Source of the DNA: Fallopia convolvulus
Lineage: Eukaryota; Streptophyta; Magnoliopsida; Caryophyllales; Polygonaceae
Length of the DNA stretch: 64,000 nt
Assembly: GCA_964016875.1 (NCBI GenBank)
Contig: OZ024721.1
Span: 37,614,823 to 37,678,822 of the forward strand
Reading direction: 5' to 3'
Made by a program: the position numbers and the translations under genes. Positions within the stretch are counted from its first letter, which is position 1. Each line of letters opens with the position of its first letter. The notes beneath the pieces are model-generated. The model saw nothing but the letters and a program-made list of their open reading frames with translations, was not told where the DNA came from and ran no database searches. Of the stretch, positions 24,108-35,147 are shown in pieces.

Positions 24108-24301
24108 TGTAAGGCCCGAGGCTCTAGAAGCGCTATCCAATGCCAACCGAGGACTTCCCAGGAGGTCACCCATCCCGGTACTACTCTCGTCCCTACACGC
24201 TTAACTTCTGAGTTCTTTGTCCTCACTCGAACCCAAAAAAGGAAGAGCTCTTGTTGAGATGGGGAGCACCTCAATTCCTTATAAATTATCGGGGTATTAC
24301 A
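24108..24301 (-). repeat. Cassandra LTR with 5S-rRNA-like sequence
   Basis: This 194-bp LTR is the reverse complement of the Cassandra LTRs at 27920 and 28232. It contains the 5S-like stretch AAGTTAAGCGTG and GGATGGGTGACCTCCTGGGA. It is more diverged than the pair at 27.9-28.4 kb. Confidence 0.85.
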
Positions 24302-24684
24302 ATCTCCCCCACTTAAGCACTTGACGTCCTCGTCAAGGCCCAAGGACCGCCCTCTGGGTCGAGTGACTGCCCACCGGGCCAAGCCAACTCGTAACCCAGA
24401 GTCAGCTCTGATACCATTTAAATTCCGGTGGGCCAATATGACGTGGGGGTACACACGTCGGTTCATGCGCACAAGCGTGTTCGGCCCAACGCATAAGCCC
24501 ATGGGGTTCCATCCTAAAACCAATTGGCAATAGGAGGAGTAACCCAAAGGTCTTGACGACATGCCTTTAGGCCGGCCCGCCCATATAGACCAGGAGTCGA
24601 GACCCAGACCGAACAGGCTCTGATACCATGTTAAATTTTGGCGAGACCCAGACCGAACAGACCGAACAAGCTCTGATACCATTA
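24108..24684 (-). mobile_element. Rearranged Cassandra-like TRIM
   Basis: On - this reads, from 24684 down, three successive primer sites TGGTATCAGAGC, then the Cassandra internal segment, a polypurine tract AAGTGGGGGAGAT, and one LTR (24301 to 24108) starting TGTAATACCCCG and ending CCTCGGGCCTTACA. The expected first LTR is absent and unrelated segments of about 55 and 210 bp separate the primer sites. It lies inside the ULP1-like gene region. No target duplication was found. Confidence 0.75.
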
Positions 24685-24874
24685 ATAGCATAGTTAATGA
24701 GCACAAGGGTGAAGAGAAGTACAAGCAAGTGACTGACGTGTTGGTCATACATTGAGATTATTTGATGATTAATACATATATATTTAAGGTTCATGTATAT
24801 TATTATTCTGTTCATGCAATATAATTACATGTTCACATTTTATATCCCTTTCATAGACAACTTCTCATTTACTA

Positions 24875-25210
24875 CTTGGATCTGAGACGGCTGCACGTGA
24901 AGAAAAGGAAGATATAAGATGTAACAATACAACCAAAAGCTATTGACATCCCATGGAATGAGGAAAGGATATCAACATCTAGCATATACACCATGAGGGC
25001 GATGGAGACGTACATGGGAGCAGGATGCCAAAAATGGGAGGAAGAGATTACTAAAGGTAATGCAAAAAAGTGTGTGAAAGAATTGAGGGAGAAGTACTTG
25101 TGCAAAATCTTGAACTCAGAGGGAAATGAATTGACGGAGAGCTTCACATCAGAGCTGAAGGCATACAAGAAGATTCACTTGAAACTAAAGAAGCTGGTAG
25201 TTTATGGATA
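24875..25210 (+). pseudogene. ULP1-like peptidase, C-terminal end, catalytic Cys lost
   Basis: The frame ending at the TAG at 25208 reads AIDIPWNEERISTSSIYTMR, AMETYMGAGCQKWEEEI, ELREKYLCKILNSEGNEL. In ULP1-type proteins encoded by plant transposons the equivalent segment is normally ...DCG(I/V)Y.MRHMETY.G, where C is the nucleophile. Here the DCG is replaced by SS and one residue is lost, so it should be inactive. It fits as the 3' end of the gene begun at 10620, separated from it by 11 kb of insertions and unidentified sequence. Confidence 0.6.
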
Positions 25211-26053
25211 GCTTTTGCTCAAGAAGGGTTGTTTGTTTCAACTCTAATGTAGTAGACATAACTAGAAACTTGATGGTATGGTATTTTGTCAAAAAGACAT
25301 GAAATTGGAGGTTTTATGATGTACATTTTGCACTAACTGTTGATGGTAGCAGAAAACTAGAAAAAGATGGCAATCTTATGATGTACATTTTGGTTGAACT
25401 ACTTATGTCTTGTGTAGGAAATTTCTAAAAAAATTTGGTGGTTATGTTGATGTCTCTGTTTCTGTTATATAGAAAAAAAATAAGTATGCCTCTCTTGTAT
25501 GCAGAAAACAACTTTTAGGCATAAAAAAGTGTCGTTGTGATTAATTTATTTTGTTCCCTTATTCACTGCTTGTGTTCACGTAGTGACAACTTCTGTTCAA
25601 GTATTTGATACCTGCGTTCACATAATTAAAACGTCTGTTCACGTATTTTCTACCTGTATTCACATAATTTAAACTTTCGTGCACATATTTGTTGTTTATG
25701 ATCACACTTTCATAACTTTTGTGCACGTAATTTTTTGCTCATGTATTTGATACCTGCGTTCACATAATTAAAACTTCTGCTCACGTATTTGATACTTGCT
25801 TTCACATAATTAAAACTTTTGCTCACGTGTTAACTATTTCTGTTCACACTTTCAAAACTTTTGCTCACGTATTTACCACACGTGTTCACATATTTACTGC
25901 TTTTGTACAAATATAAAATGAGAGAAGAAATTGTACTAACCAAAATCAAAGACCCCGAAAATACACAAAAGTACTCCAAAAATAAAAACACAATAAAAGT
26001 ATTCAAATGAAGTTAATAAAAAATGTCAATCTTCGGTGAACGAAGAAAAAACG
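25211..26053. repeat. GTTCACGTATTT repeat region between convergent MULE genes
   Basis: From 25560 to 25910 a phrase like CTGTTCACGTATTTGATACC alternating with GTTCACATAATTAAAACTT is repeated about eight times with variation. The region separates the 3' ends of the ULP1-like gene (+) and the transposase gene (-). Confidence 0.7.
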
Positions 26054-26900
26054 CTACACTTCATCTAAAACTCCAGTACATGTGCGAGAATTGTGATTGG
26101 TATACTTTTTGCATTTACCACAATGCCTTTTTGGAACTTCCCTTGAAGCAATTGAAGTTTCCTTAGCTTGCTCAGGGGGTAATATACTTACCTCAATAAG
26201 TACATTGATACCAGCTAATGACTCAGCGCTCTTCAAATTTGTTGACGCACGACTGTTATCATGACCACTACAAGTCTCAAGCATTGCCTTTTGCTCCTTA
26301 AGAAGATGGGAAAACTGTTTCAATTGCTCGAGATTGTCTTCTGCCAATGCAACACAATAATAAAAATCTAAGATCAGCTCATTTATCAACAACTCTTTTT
26401 CTTCCATTGCAACACACTGCTCAACAACATGGCCATCAATTTTGAAGATTGGGGAAATCATCGATGCCTTAGTCCAACGTGGGAGAATATATTCATTTGG
26501 AATCTTATCCATACCAAGATTTCTAAACACAAAAAGCATATGACAACAAGGCAAACCAACACGCTGGAACATTCGACAGCTACATATAACTTCTTCCTCA
26601 GCATGTCGATGCATAACATTGACTCTACTAAGATTACCCTCTTGAATGTTGTACTCTATAATACCATTACCTGGAGAAAACCCAACAATCCGACAAGTAT
26701 AGCAAGCTGAGCATATCTGTATTTGGAGCTCTTTGAAAACAGACAATGTATACAACTCAGAAGCGTCCTTTTCTAAAATCAACGGAGTCTTTAAATCAGG
26801 TTGCATCGTCTTAGAGTCATAATTCAACTTTTCTTGGTTGTGTCGTTGACTCTCAAGGGCACTATCAAATACATCAATACCTCTGAAAGACGGAAGTATT
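26054..26900 (-). pseudogene. FAR1/MURA-like transposase, C-terminal part with SWIM finger
   Basis: The - strand frame (257 codons, stop at 26054) shows the SWIM zinc finger as ICSCRMFQRVGLPCCHMLFV (CxC...CxH), followed by PRWTKAS, a usual block after SWIM in FAR1-related proteins. Near the C-terminus is a knuckle CGKCKKYTNHNSRTC. The N-terminal side, VFDSALESQRHNQEKLNYDS, runs up to the LTR-element insertion point at 26900. An extra G near 26881 breaks the frame there. The rest of the gene is at 35148-36952. Confidence 0.8.
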
Positions 26901-28002
26901 GTTGGTTTTTATAGGGTTTGCATGCAATCATTATAGTATGTTTACTTTGTTTAAGTTGAAGGGAAGTCGACCCTTGTAGATCCAAAGGACAATCAAGGCA
27001 AGGCGAGTAGATCCATTAAAGGGTAGTCTCGTGGGTGTAGGCCATGAAGGCAATCACCTTTGACCCCTTTTATATCTTTGTTAATCGACTTGGATAAAGG
27101 CTACAAGTCGAACGATTAAATTGATCTTTTCTTCAACGTATATTGCCCCTATTCCATGCCAAGGGTTTATGCAATACCGTTTTGAGATAAAACGTAACAA
27201 CGAACCAATGGAAGTGGTGGCAAGACACAACCATTGAGAACAAGCGTACCTTATTCGAGTCTATTGACTCCTCTTCGATCTTCACTTGAACGAAGTCGTC
27301 TTCCATCGACGTTTGGGGTTCGTCCTTCACTTGAACATTCTGCCCATACAACGTCTCTTGAGGTTCCTTCTTCATGCTTGAAGATCCATCCATGATGCCC
27401 ACGTTTGTGCTTGAAACACTTGTGAAATTCCACTCAAAACACCGCCTAGTCTCACACAACTACTTGTGTTTTCCTCACCGATTTTGTGTAGGACAATGGA
27501 CTGATTTTCTTGTGTCTTTCTTACCATCAAAATGGCCGACTTTTGCCCTTATATAGGCGTCCACAAACTATCCAAAAACTGCCAAGACCGGCGGTTACAA
27601 AACGGTTACAACATTGAGTGGATGAGAGTGATTTTAGGGAGTTTGTTGTAACTTCCTTCCCTCTCTCCTTGTCATCATTTGGGGCGTCTAGATACATCCC
27701 CATTGGACTCCAAAATTCTTTTAATTCCAGCAAATAAAAGGGACAAAAGAGAAGTCCAAAACCCAATCCAAAAGCCCACATGCACGGCCCAAATGGCAAG
27801 GCACCAAGCCCATGCCATGCGTGCATGGTTGCGGCCCAACAGCCCATGGGGCGCGCCCCTTGGGTCGGGCCACCACCTAGCTAGCATATCTAGGTACCTA
27901 GCTAGGTCACCTAGGTAGTTGTAACACCCCGATAATTTATAAGGAATTGACGTGCTCCCCATGTCAACAAGAGCACTTCCTTTTCTAAGTTCGAGTGAGG
28001 AC

Positions 28003-28081
28003 AAAGAACTTAGAAGTTAAGCGTGCAAGGGCGAGAGTAGTACCAGGATGGGTGATCTCCTGGGAAGTCCTCAGGTTGGCA
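28003..28081 (+). ncRNA. 5S-rRNA-like segment in Cassandra LTR 1
   Basis: It carries the 5S internal promoter parts AAGTTAAGCGTG (box A, about 28015) and GGATGGGTGATCTCCTGG (box C, about 28047), plus GGGCGAGAGTAGTACCAGG. Known Cassandra elements have 5S sequences in their LTRs that RNA polymerase III can transcribe. This copy has a C-to-T change in the box C GTGACC. Confidence 0.85.
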
Positions 28082-28314
28082 TGGGATAGTGCTTCTATGG
28101 CCTCGGGCCTTACAAATGGTATCAGAGCCGACTCTGGGGTACGAGTTGGCTTGGCCCGGTGGGCGGTCACTCGACCCGGAGGGCGGTCCTTGGGCCTTGA
28201 CGAGGACGTCAAGTGTTTAAGTGGGGGAGATTGTAACACCCCGATAATTTAAAAGGAATTGACGTGCTCCCCATGTCAACAAGAGCTCTTCCTTTTCTAA
28301 GTTCGAGTGAGGAC

Positions 28315-28393
28315 AAAGAACTTAGAAGTTAAGCGTGCAAGGGCGAGAGTAGTACCAGGATGGGTGACCTCCTGGGAAGTCCTCAGGTTGGCA
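28315..28393 (+). ncRNA. 5S-rRNA-like segment in Cassandra LTR 2
   Basis: The same segment as in LTR 1, but with the intact box C core GGATGGGTGACCTCCTGGGA. The 5' part of 5S rRNA is not preserved, so it is not a ribosomal gene. Confidence 0.85.
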
Positions 28394-28435
28394 TGGGATA
28401 GTGCTTCTATGGCCTCGGGCCTTACAGTAGTGTCA

Positions 28436-28590
28436 CTACCCCTTAGCTCCATGAGCTAGCATCTAGCTAGTTGAGCTGGCTTGAGCTAGTGTGAGCTAGG
28501 TTGAGCTGAATTTCTAGCTAGTTGAGCTAACTTGAGCTAGTGTGAGCTAGGTTGAGCTTCCATGAGCTAGTTCCTAGCTACATGAAATTC
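28436..28590. repeat. GAGCTAG repeat block in the LTR
   Basis: About 15 copies of GAGCT, mostly TTGAGCTAG and GTGAGCTAGG phrases, within 150 bp. The same block is at 34315-34460 in the other LTR. It lies upstream of the TATA box in the U3 region, where such repeats can act as enhancers; that role is inference. Confidence 0.75.
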
Positions 28591-29288
28591 TTATAAAGCA
28601 TGTACAATGAGTCTTGATCTTGTCCAAGCTCCTAGAGTTCACTCTAAGCTAGTATGAAGCTTACTAACTTCTTTCTAGCATATTTAACTATGTGCCAAGC
28701 TAAACTCTAGTTTTGGTTCTTGCTTAAAGCATCTACCAAGCTTAGAGAAGCTTCCTAATTCACATTAGAATATGCACATAGCTTATAGACTCAATTACAA
28801 AGCTCAAATACATACCTTAGCCTCACAACTAGTTCTCGACGCCTTGGACAAATGCCCTAGGCGCGCCGAGTGTTCCACCGCAGCCTTGCAAGTGCGTCAC
28901 TAGCCTCTCCTCATCATCACACCACCCTAGGCGCGCCCTTGCAGCCGTGTCATGAACCTCATGTTCATTCACAAGGGGCGCCCCAACCTATGCCGAGCCT
29001 CGAACCTCAAGTTCGAGGTCCTCGCCGTGCCCCGTGCTTGCAACGTGCCATTGCAACGTGCCGACTCCGAGCAACACCAACCACAAGGCGCGCCCTTGCC
29101 ACGCGACGGTGCACATGAGGTTCTTTTGTCTCGGTGTTGGTGTGCAACTCACTTTTGGATCTATGACAATTGTTTAAACCATCATGGAAAGTCATATATG
29201 TCAATATTCCAATCGACATTACCAATATGACTCAATAACCTTAACATGCTCTAATAGGGATTTGATGACTTGACACAAATCACCAACA

Positions 29289-32200
29289 TTCCTCCCCCAT
29301 TTGAGCCATGTCATCAAAACTCGAATATTATTAAACAAATTCTACGTATAAATGTAAATGTTCGTAGACTTGAATTTACACCCTGTAATCATCACATTCA
29401 TGCACTAAAGAATCGTGGTGCTCCTAAGGTTTGAACCACATCAACTTGTCTAAGTACATGTAGTAACTCTTACACATGAGTTTCTTTACGCTTATCCTTT
29501 TTGACGCTTTGGTAAAGGCTCTTTTCGTCCCTTATCCAAGGCTCTTTCATCCCTTATCTTCTCACATATGCTTTAGTCGATTCATCCTTAGTTACTCTAA
29601 CTTGGAAGAAGCCTTACACTTCCACATATGCATAGTTGAGTTTCCTATCATGCTCCACATAAGCAACCAAAATTCATTCATGAAAACTTCGTTTCAAGAC
29701 TAGGTTTCATATGGTCTAGAGCATAAACCTTGATGGGAAATAATATGAAATATTATGAATGCTCTCCAACTCCATGAATTGGGTGTCCAAATCTTAGAGT
29801 TGTAAGGATTGTTACCCCCATCCCTCGATTGAATTTAACACAAACACTTATGTCAATCTTCTCGGAGAGAAATCAACAAATTCGATGTGCTTAACAAAAA
29901 TCAAACGAGTTGACTCTAAATTATGGAATGTGCCTTAATACAAGGTTCCCTCATACTTAGATGTCACTTTCCAACTAGAAGTCGGAGTATAGCAAATTGC
30001 CTCTTGGACACTCCAAGAACGCGCGCCATCAATCAAAGTAGGAATTTATAACCAATTCGCGACTAAAGGTCTTTCCTAAGTTGAATGATCCAACTTGCCT
30101 TCAAACTTTCCAACCTAGAAAGTTTCATACACATCCAATGCCCTTATGCATTCACCATATCTTTGACAAATGGCCTATGTCAAGATATCCACATCTTAAT
30201 ATCCACTTGAGCGTCCCCAAGTCATGACACACCTAACTTATAACCGTGTGTTCATAAATCCAAAGATGTTTCTCAATCATGTGTATAACCATGGAATTCT
30301 TATTTCCATCTCAATGTATTTCAACCAAAACGAAGATTTAGAACACTCTAATCCACCTTCACCTCTATACATTGATATCTTCATAAATCATCAATGAAGA
30401 ACAAGGTCTTATCATTTCAACCTTATCACTTGGTTTCTACCAAGTAAATCATGTCATTTCAATATAGATTCAATAGACACTAATCAATCATAAGTGGCTA
30501 AACTTTCTACATTACCTTATGCAAAAGCATATAGAATCTTTGAAAGACTTTCAAATGACATTCTTTTTCTCTTGGCCATTCAAACATAAAGTACACCACT
30601 TTTATGTTCCACTTCATCCTAACCACCAAATCATTGGAAGTTCCCATAGGATCATCATCTATACAATTAGATGATTCAATTCTTCTTTCTTAAAATTTTC
30701 ATTTGAGAAAACTAGAAGAATTATGCTCATATGACAATCATCTTTATCACAAGTGGTTACACACATGTTAAGACTTGTATTTTATCTACCATGTCATTAT
30801 TTCCATTAATCCTTTCAATGGTTTCTCAACCATAAGACTAATCAACCAAAGTTGTCACTTTTTAAGCCTTCATGGCGCTTGACACTTTCCTTGGATCCGA
30901 GGAGTTAACACATCCCTCATAGTCTTTTCTAGACCATAACTTTTCTATTTGAAAGTCATAAAACCAGCCTTTCAAATTTCTTCAAACAAGTTCTAACCAT
31001 CCAAACCAATGACATATAACATGAGCCTTTCAAACAATCATACGGAACATGTGATAGACCAAGTTTCTCAACTTCAATCACAATTTTATTAAATCCTGAA
31101 CTACGAAAGCCAAACATGACTTCAAATATGGTCTCATTGATCTATTTTTATCAATCAAATGCCTTTATGGTAGGCGCGCCTTATGTGCCAACCGAGAGCA
31201 CACCAACGCCATGCGTCGAGCGCTTCACCGAAGCCAAGGCTTGGTTTTAACCAGCCTCGGCGCGCCTTGCACACTCCATTGTGCCATGGTTTCGGTGTCA
31301 ACCAGCCGTGGCGCGCCTTGCGCACGCCAACCATGCCGAGGTTCAAACCATGCACCGCGTCGTCAAGTGTCGAGTGACGTGCACTCCGTTTGCGACGCGT
31401 CGGATCTGTGCGATCCGAGCCTTGCCTTGCATTTCTTTCCATGTGCCGAGCCCTTAGACTCGGCGCGCCTAGGCATGTTCGATCCCGAGATCATGCCAAA
31501 TCTTTAGGCCAGTGCGTTGTGATTGATGCGACACCTCCCCCACGCGACGATCATCGTCTAGTGCCATGCACCGGGGAGTTCTAGGCAGCCGCCCTCCTAG
31601 GGCGTGTCTAGGATGCTTTGTGGGATCCAACCACGAGCGCTTAGCGCTTCGAGGATCAATGTTGAGTCACGACACCACCCGGCGTGCCTATGGCCTAGCC
31701 TAGGCGTGTCTAGGTTCTAACCCTAGACATCTTATGCGCCGATCCCATTCTTTGCAAAGCAATTCCTTTTGACATTTCCATGTTTTTATCAAGGCAAATA
31801 AACATGTTATTATTAAAACAACATCAAACTATACTTTCTAATTAGACAAGTCATTAATCTTTAGGATTCAACCATATGAAACAACGGTCTAGTCATGAAC
31901 ATTTTGTCATGCTAAAGCATCAAATCTTCCATTTGACACTTTCCAAGCCTTGTCAAACTTATTTGACTTAACCATGAGAGATCTCACTCTCATACAACCA
32001 TTGTTCTCTATAAGTATACCACAAGTCTCAATCTAAACCAATCAAGACTTCCTTGTTTCCCTTTTCCATAAGAAGCATGAATTTTATGAAATCACCTAGT
32101 GAATTTCCACATGCATCTTATCAAGAGACTCTTACCATCTCTTCTATGTGTTCTTTAGTGCATATACGGCCAACATGTGCATACCCTCTCACGTGGGGGG

Positions 32201-32977
32201 CAATCCAGTAGACCCTTACATTAGTAGACCCGAAGGTAGTCTAATTACTCTAGTAGACCCGAAGGTAGTCTAGAGTATGAGTCGTCCCAATCAAAGAGTG
32301 GTCGACTCAAGGGTAGTCTGGTCCAGTAGACCCTTACATTAGTAGACCCGAAGGTAATCTAATTACTCTAGTAGACCCGAAGGTAGTCTAGAGCATGAGT
32401 CGTACCAATCAAAGAATGGTCGACTCAAGGGTAGTCTGGATAGGATCATCCTTAGTGAATGAAACAACAATCAAACTTTTCAAGTTGATTCCAAGAATTA
32501 GACTTAAGTCCTTTTCTTTCACACAAGTTGTTAAGATTAACATTGAATCAAACCATAGTTTATATCAAACATAAACATTTACATGATCTTTTAATTACGA
32601 TCAAATCACACACTAATGCCCTTTATTCAAGGCATACAAATACACACATAGTTCATAGCACACATCTAATGCTAAATACATATACACACACGTACATCAA
32701 AGGAAACAATTACAAGTATAAAATCAGCCTTGGCGTCTTACGCCACAAAGAGAGCAATACACTGGTTTCTTTGGCCTTTGGTCCCCATAGACCACTTGTC
32801 AATACTTGCCTCCAACCGAGGCCCCTCCATCTCCCTAGACCGCGCCCCTAGGGACGCTTCTTATTGGTTTAGCACGAGAGTGCTTAACCCTAGACTTGCC
32901 ATGGCGCTTGAAACCTAGTACACATGCCTTGCCTCATGACCACGTCTTGGACCATGAGTCTCCATCACCATGGAGGG
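29289..32977 (-). other. Internal non-coding region of the LARD-like element
   Basis: No retroviral-type domain is found on either strand. It contains the polypurine tract next to the left LTR (29289-29303), four GGCGCGCC palindromes at 31173-31470 within CCAGCC...GGCGCGCCTTG repeats, and a tandem duplication at 32205-32440. Confidence 0.6.
32205..32440. repeat. 118-bp tandem duplication
   Basis: Two units (32205-32322 and 32323-about 32440) starting CCAGTAGACCCTTACATTAG differ at only a few positions. Each holds two AGTAGACCCGAAGGTAGTCT phrases. Confidence 0.9.
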
Positions 32978-33791
32978 TTAAGGCATTACGACCTCACCTT
33001 GTATGGCATCATTGAAATCAGGTTCGCACATCACGTTAGCGAGGACCCAATCCCAATACAAATTACTCTTGTTGTACTCTTCTAGCCACTCGTCGAAGTC
33101 TTGAAGTCCACCTTGCACTTCAATTGGCCGAATGGGACTTGGAGGCTCAATCTTGACTTCCCTCAATTTTGAGGTAATGTCAAGAACCATTTTATCCCCA
33201 CGTTTAGCCATATCCTCGAACTTAACAAGATAACACAACAAAGAAAACATAGATATGAACAAAACGAAAGCAAATAAACATTATATACGTTGAAGATTGT
33301 TGGTTTTTATAGGGTTTGCATGCAATCATTCTAGTATGTTTACTTTGTTTAAGTTGAAGGGAAGTCGACCCTTGTAGATCCATAGGACAATCAAGGCAAG
33401 GCGAGTAGACCCATTAAAGGGTAGTCTCGTGGGTGTAGGCCATGAAGGCAATCACCATCGACCCCTTTTATATCTTTGTTAATCGACTTGGATAAAGGCT
33501 ACGAGTCGAACGATTAAATCGATCTTTCCTTCAACGTATATTGCCCCTATTCCATACCAAGGGTTTATGCAATACCGTTGTGAGATAAAACGTAACAACG
33601 AACCAATGGAAGTGGTGGCAAGACACAACCATTGAGAACAAGCGTACCTTATTCGAGTCTATTGACTCCTCTTCGATCTTCACTTGAACGAAGTCGTCTT
33701 CCATCGACGTTTGGGGTTCGTCCTTCACTTGAACATTCTGCCCATACAACGTCTCTTGAGGTTCCTTCTTCATGCTTGAAGATCCATCCAT
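32978..33791 (-). CDS. Spliced small acidic ORF of the LARD-like element, unknown function
   Basis: Exon 1 is 33791-33648 (48 codons, starting MDGSSSMKKEPQETLYG) and lies downstream of the LTR TATA box. A GTACGC donor and a TTAAG acceptor join it in phase 0 to exon 2, 33220-32978 (80 codons plus stop). The intron spans the LTR/internal boundary. The 128-aa product is acidic and has three psi-K-x-E matches (VKDE, VKIE, VKIE) and a WLEEYNKSNLYWDWVLANVM segment. I do not recognise a family. Exon 1 is also present, unchanged by eye, in the other LTR (27250-27393). The splicing is predicted, not shown. Confidence 0.4.
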
Positions 33792-35147
33792 GATGCCCAC
33801 GTTTGTGCTTGAAACACTTGTGAAATTCCACTCAAAACACCACCTAGTCTCACTCGACTACTTGTGTTTTCCTCACCGATTTTGTGTAGGACAATGGACT
33901 GATTTTCTTGTGTCTTTCTTACCATCAAAATGGCCGACTTTTGCCCTTATATAGGCGTCCACAAACTGTCCAAAAACTGCCAAGATCGGCGGTTACAAAA
34001 CGGTTACAACATTGAGTGGATGGGAGTGATTTTAGGGAATTTGTTGTAACTTCCTTCCCTCTCTCCTTGTCATCATTTGGGGCGTCTAGATACATCCCCC
34101 TTGGACTCCAAAATGCTTTTAATTCCAGCAAATAAAAGGCCCAAAAGAGAAGTCCAAAACCCAATCCAAAAGCCCACATGCACGGCCCAAATGGCAAGGC
34201 ACCAAGCCCATGCCATGCGTGCATGTTTGCAGCCCAACAGCCCATGGGGCGCGCCCCTTGGGCCGGCCCACCACCTAGCTAGCATATCTAGGTCACCTAG
34301 GTAGTGTCACTACCCCTTAGCTCCATGAGCTAGCATCTAGCTAGTTGAGCTGGCTTGAGCTAGTGTGAGCTAGGTTGAGCTGAATTTCTAGCTAGTTGAG
34401 CTAACTTGAGCTAGTGTGAGCTAGGTTGAGCTTCCATGAGCTAGTTCCTAGCTACATGAGCTTCTTATAAAGCATGTACAATGAGTCTTGATCTTGTCCA
34501 AGCTCCTAGAGTTCACTCTAAGCTAGTATGAAGCTTACTAACTTCTTTCTAGCATATTTAACTATGTGCCAAGCTAAACTCTACCTTTGGTTCTTGCTTA
34601 AAGCATCTACCAAGCTTAGAGAAGCTTCCTAATTCACATTAGAATATGCACATAGCTTATAGACCCAATTACAAAGCTCAAATAAATACCTTAGCCTCAC
34701 AACTAGTGCTCGACGCCTTGGACAAATGCCCTAGGCGCGCCGAGTGTTCCACCGCAGCCTTGCAAGTGCGTCACTATCCTCTCCGCGTCATCGCACCACC
34801 CTAGGCGCGCCCTTGCAGCCGTGTCATGAACCTCATGTTCATTCACAAGGGGCGCCCCAACCTATGCCGAGCCTCGAACCTCAAGTTCGAGGTTCTCACC
34901 GTGCCCCGCGCTTGCACCGTGCCATTGCAACGTGCCGACTCCGAGCAACGCCAACCACAAGGCGTGCCCTTGCCACGCGTCGGTGCACACGAGGTTCTTT
35001 TGTCTCGGTGTTTGTGTGTAACTCACTTTTGGATCTATGACAATTGTTTAAACCATCATGGAAAGTCATATATGTCAATATTCCAATCGACATTACCAAT
35101 ATGACTCAATAAGCTCAACATGCTCTAATAGGGATTTGATGACTTTA
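33298..35147 (-). repeat. 5' LTR of the LARD-like element, outer end truncated
   Basis: The same sequence as the left LTR but without the Cassandra insertion. At 35147 the match stops about 20 bp short of the expected TG end. The TATA box CCTATATAAGGG is at 33943-33954 on -. Confidence 0.85.
34315..34460. repeat. GAGCTAG repeat block in the second LTR
   Basis: The counterpart of the block at 28436-28590, nearly identical in sequence. Confidence 0.75.

Larger units (their letters stand above)
27920..28426 (+). mobile_element. Complete Cassandra TRIM with 5-bp target duplication
   Basis: Two 195-bp LTRs (27920-28114 and 28232-28426), both TGTAACACCCCG...CCTCGGGCCTTACA, enclose 117 bp with a primer site TGGTATCAGAGCC (28117) and a polypurine tract AAGTGGGGGAGA ending at 28230. 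The target duplication GTAGT (27915-27919 and 28427-28431) is perfect, and the empty site is seen in the other LTR near 34300. The two LTRs differ at three positions by eye, so the insertion is fairly young and later than the host LTR element. Confidence 0.95.
26901..29288 (-). repeat. 3' LTR of the LARD-like element
   Basis: Without the 507-bp Cassandra insertion and its 5-bp duplication it is about 1.88 kb and matches 33298-35147 with a few percent of differences by eye. On - it starts TGTTGGTGATTTGTG, has a TATA box CCTATATAAGGG at 27545-27556, and ends AAACCAACA. Confidence 0.85.
26901..35147 (-). mobile_element. LARD-like LTR element inserted in the transposase gene
   Basis: Two long LTRs (26901-29288 with a nested Cassandra; 33298-35147) with TGTTGG/CCAACA ends flank about 4.0 kb that contains no recognisable gag, protease, RT, RNase H or integrase. 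A polypurine tract AAATGGGGGAGGAA adjoins the left LTR on -, so the element reads leftward. I see no clear primer-binding site. Long LTRs around a non-coding core match a large retrotransposon derivative (LARD). The outer end of the right (5') LTR has lost about 20 bp and is fused to a duplicated piece of the host gene. Confidence 0.75.

Noticed and set aside
23978..24748. 256-codon ORF on the minus strand
   Set aside because: It is the reverse-complement reading of the Cassandra-like relic (LTR, primer sites and internal segment). Its codons follow non-coding RNA and LTR sequence, so it is not a gene.
28003..28393. 5S ribosomal RNA genes
   Set aside because: Only the 3' two thirds of 5S is matched, and both copies sit inside retrotransposon LTRs with a primer site and polypurine tract between them. 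They are Cassandra, not an rDNA array.
31155..31507. Overlapping ORFs of about 95 codons around the GGCGCGCC repeats
   Set aside because: They appear on both strands because the repeats are GC-rich and stop-poor. No domain and no conserved start.
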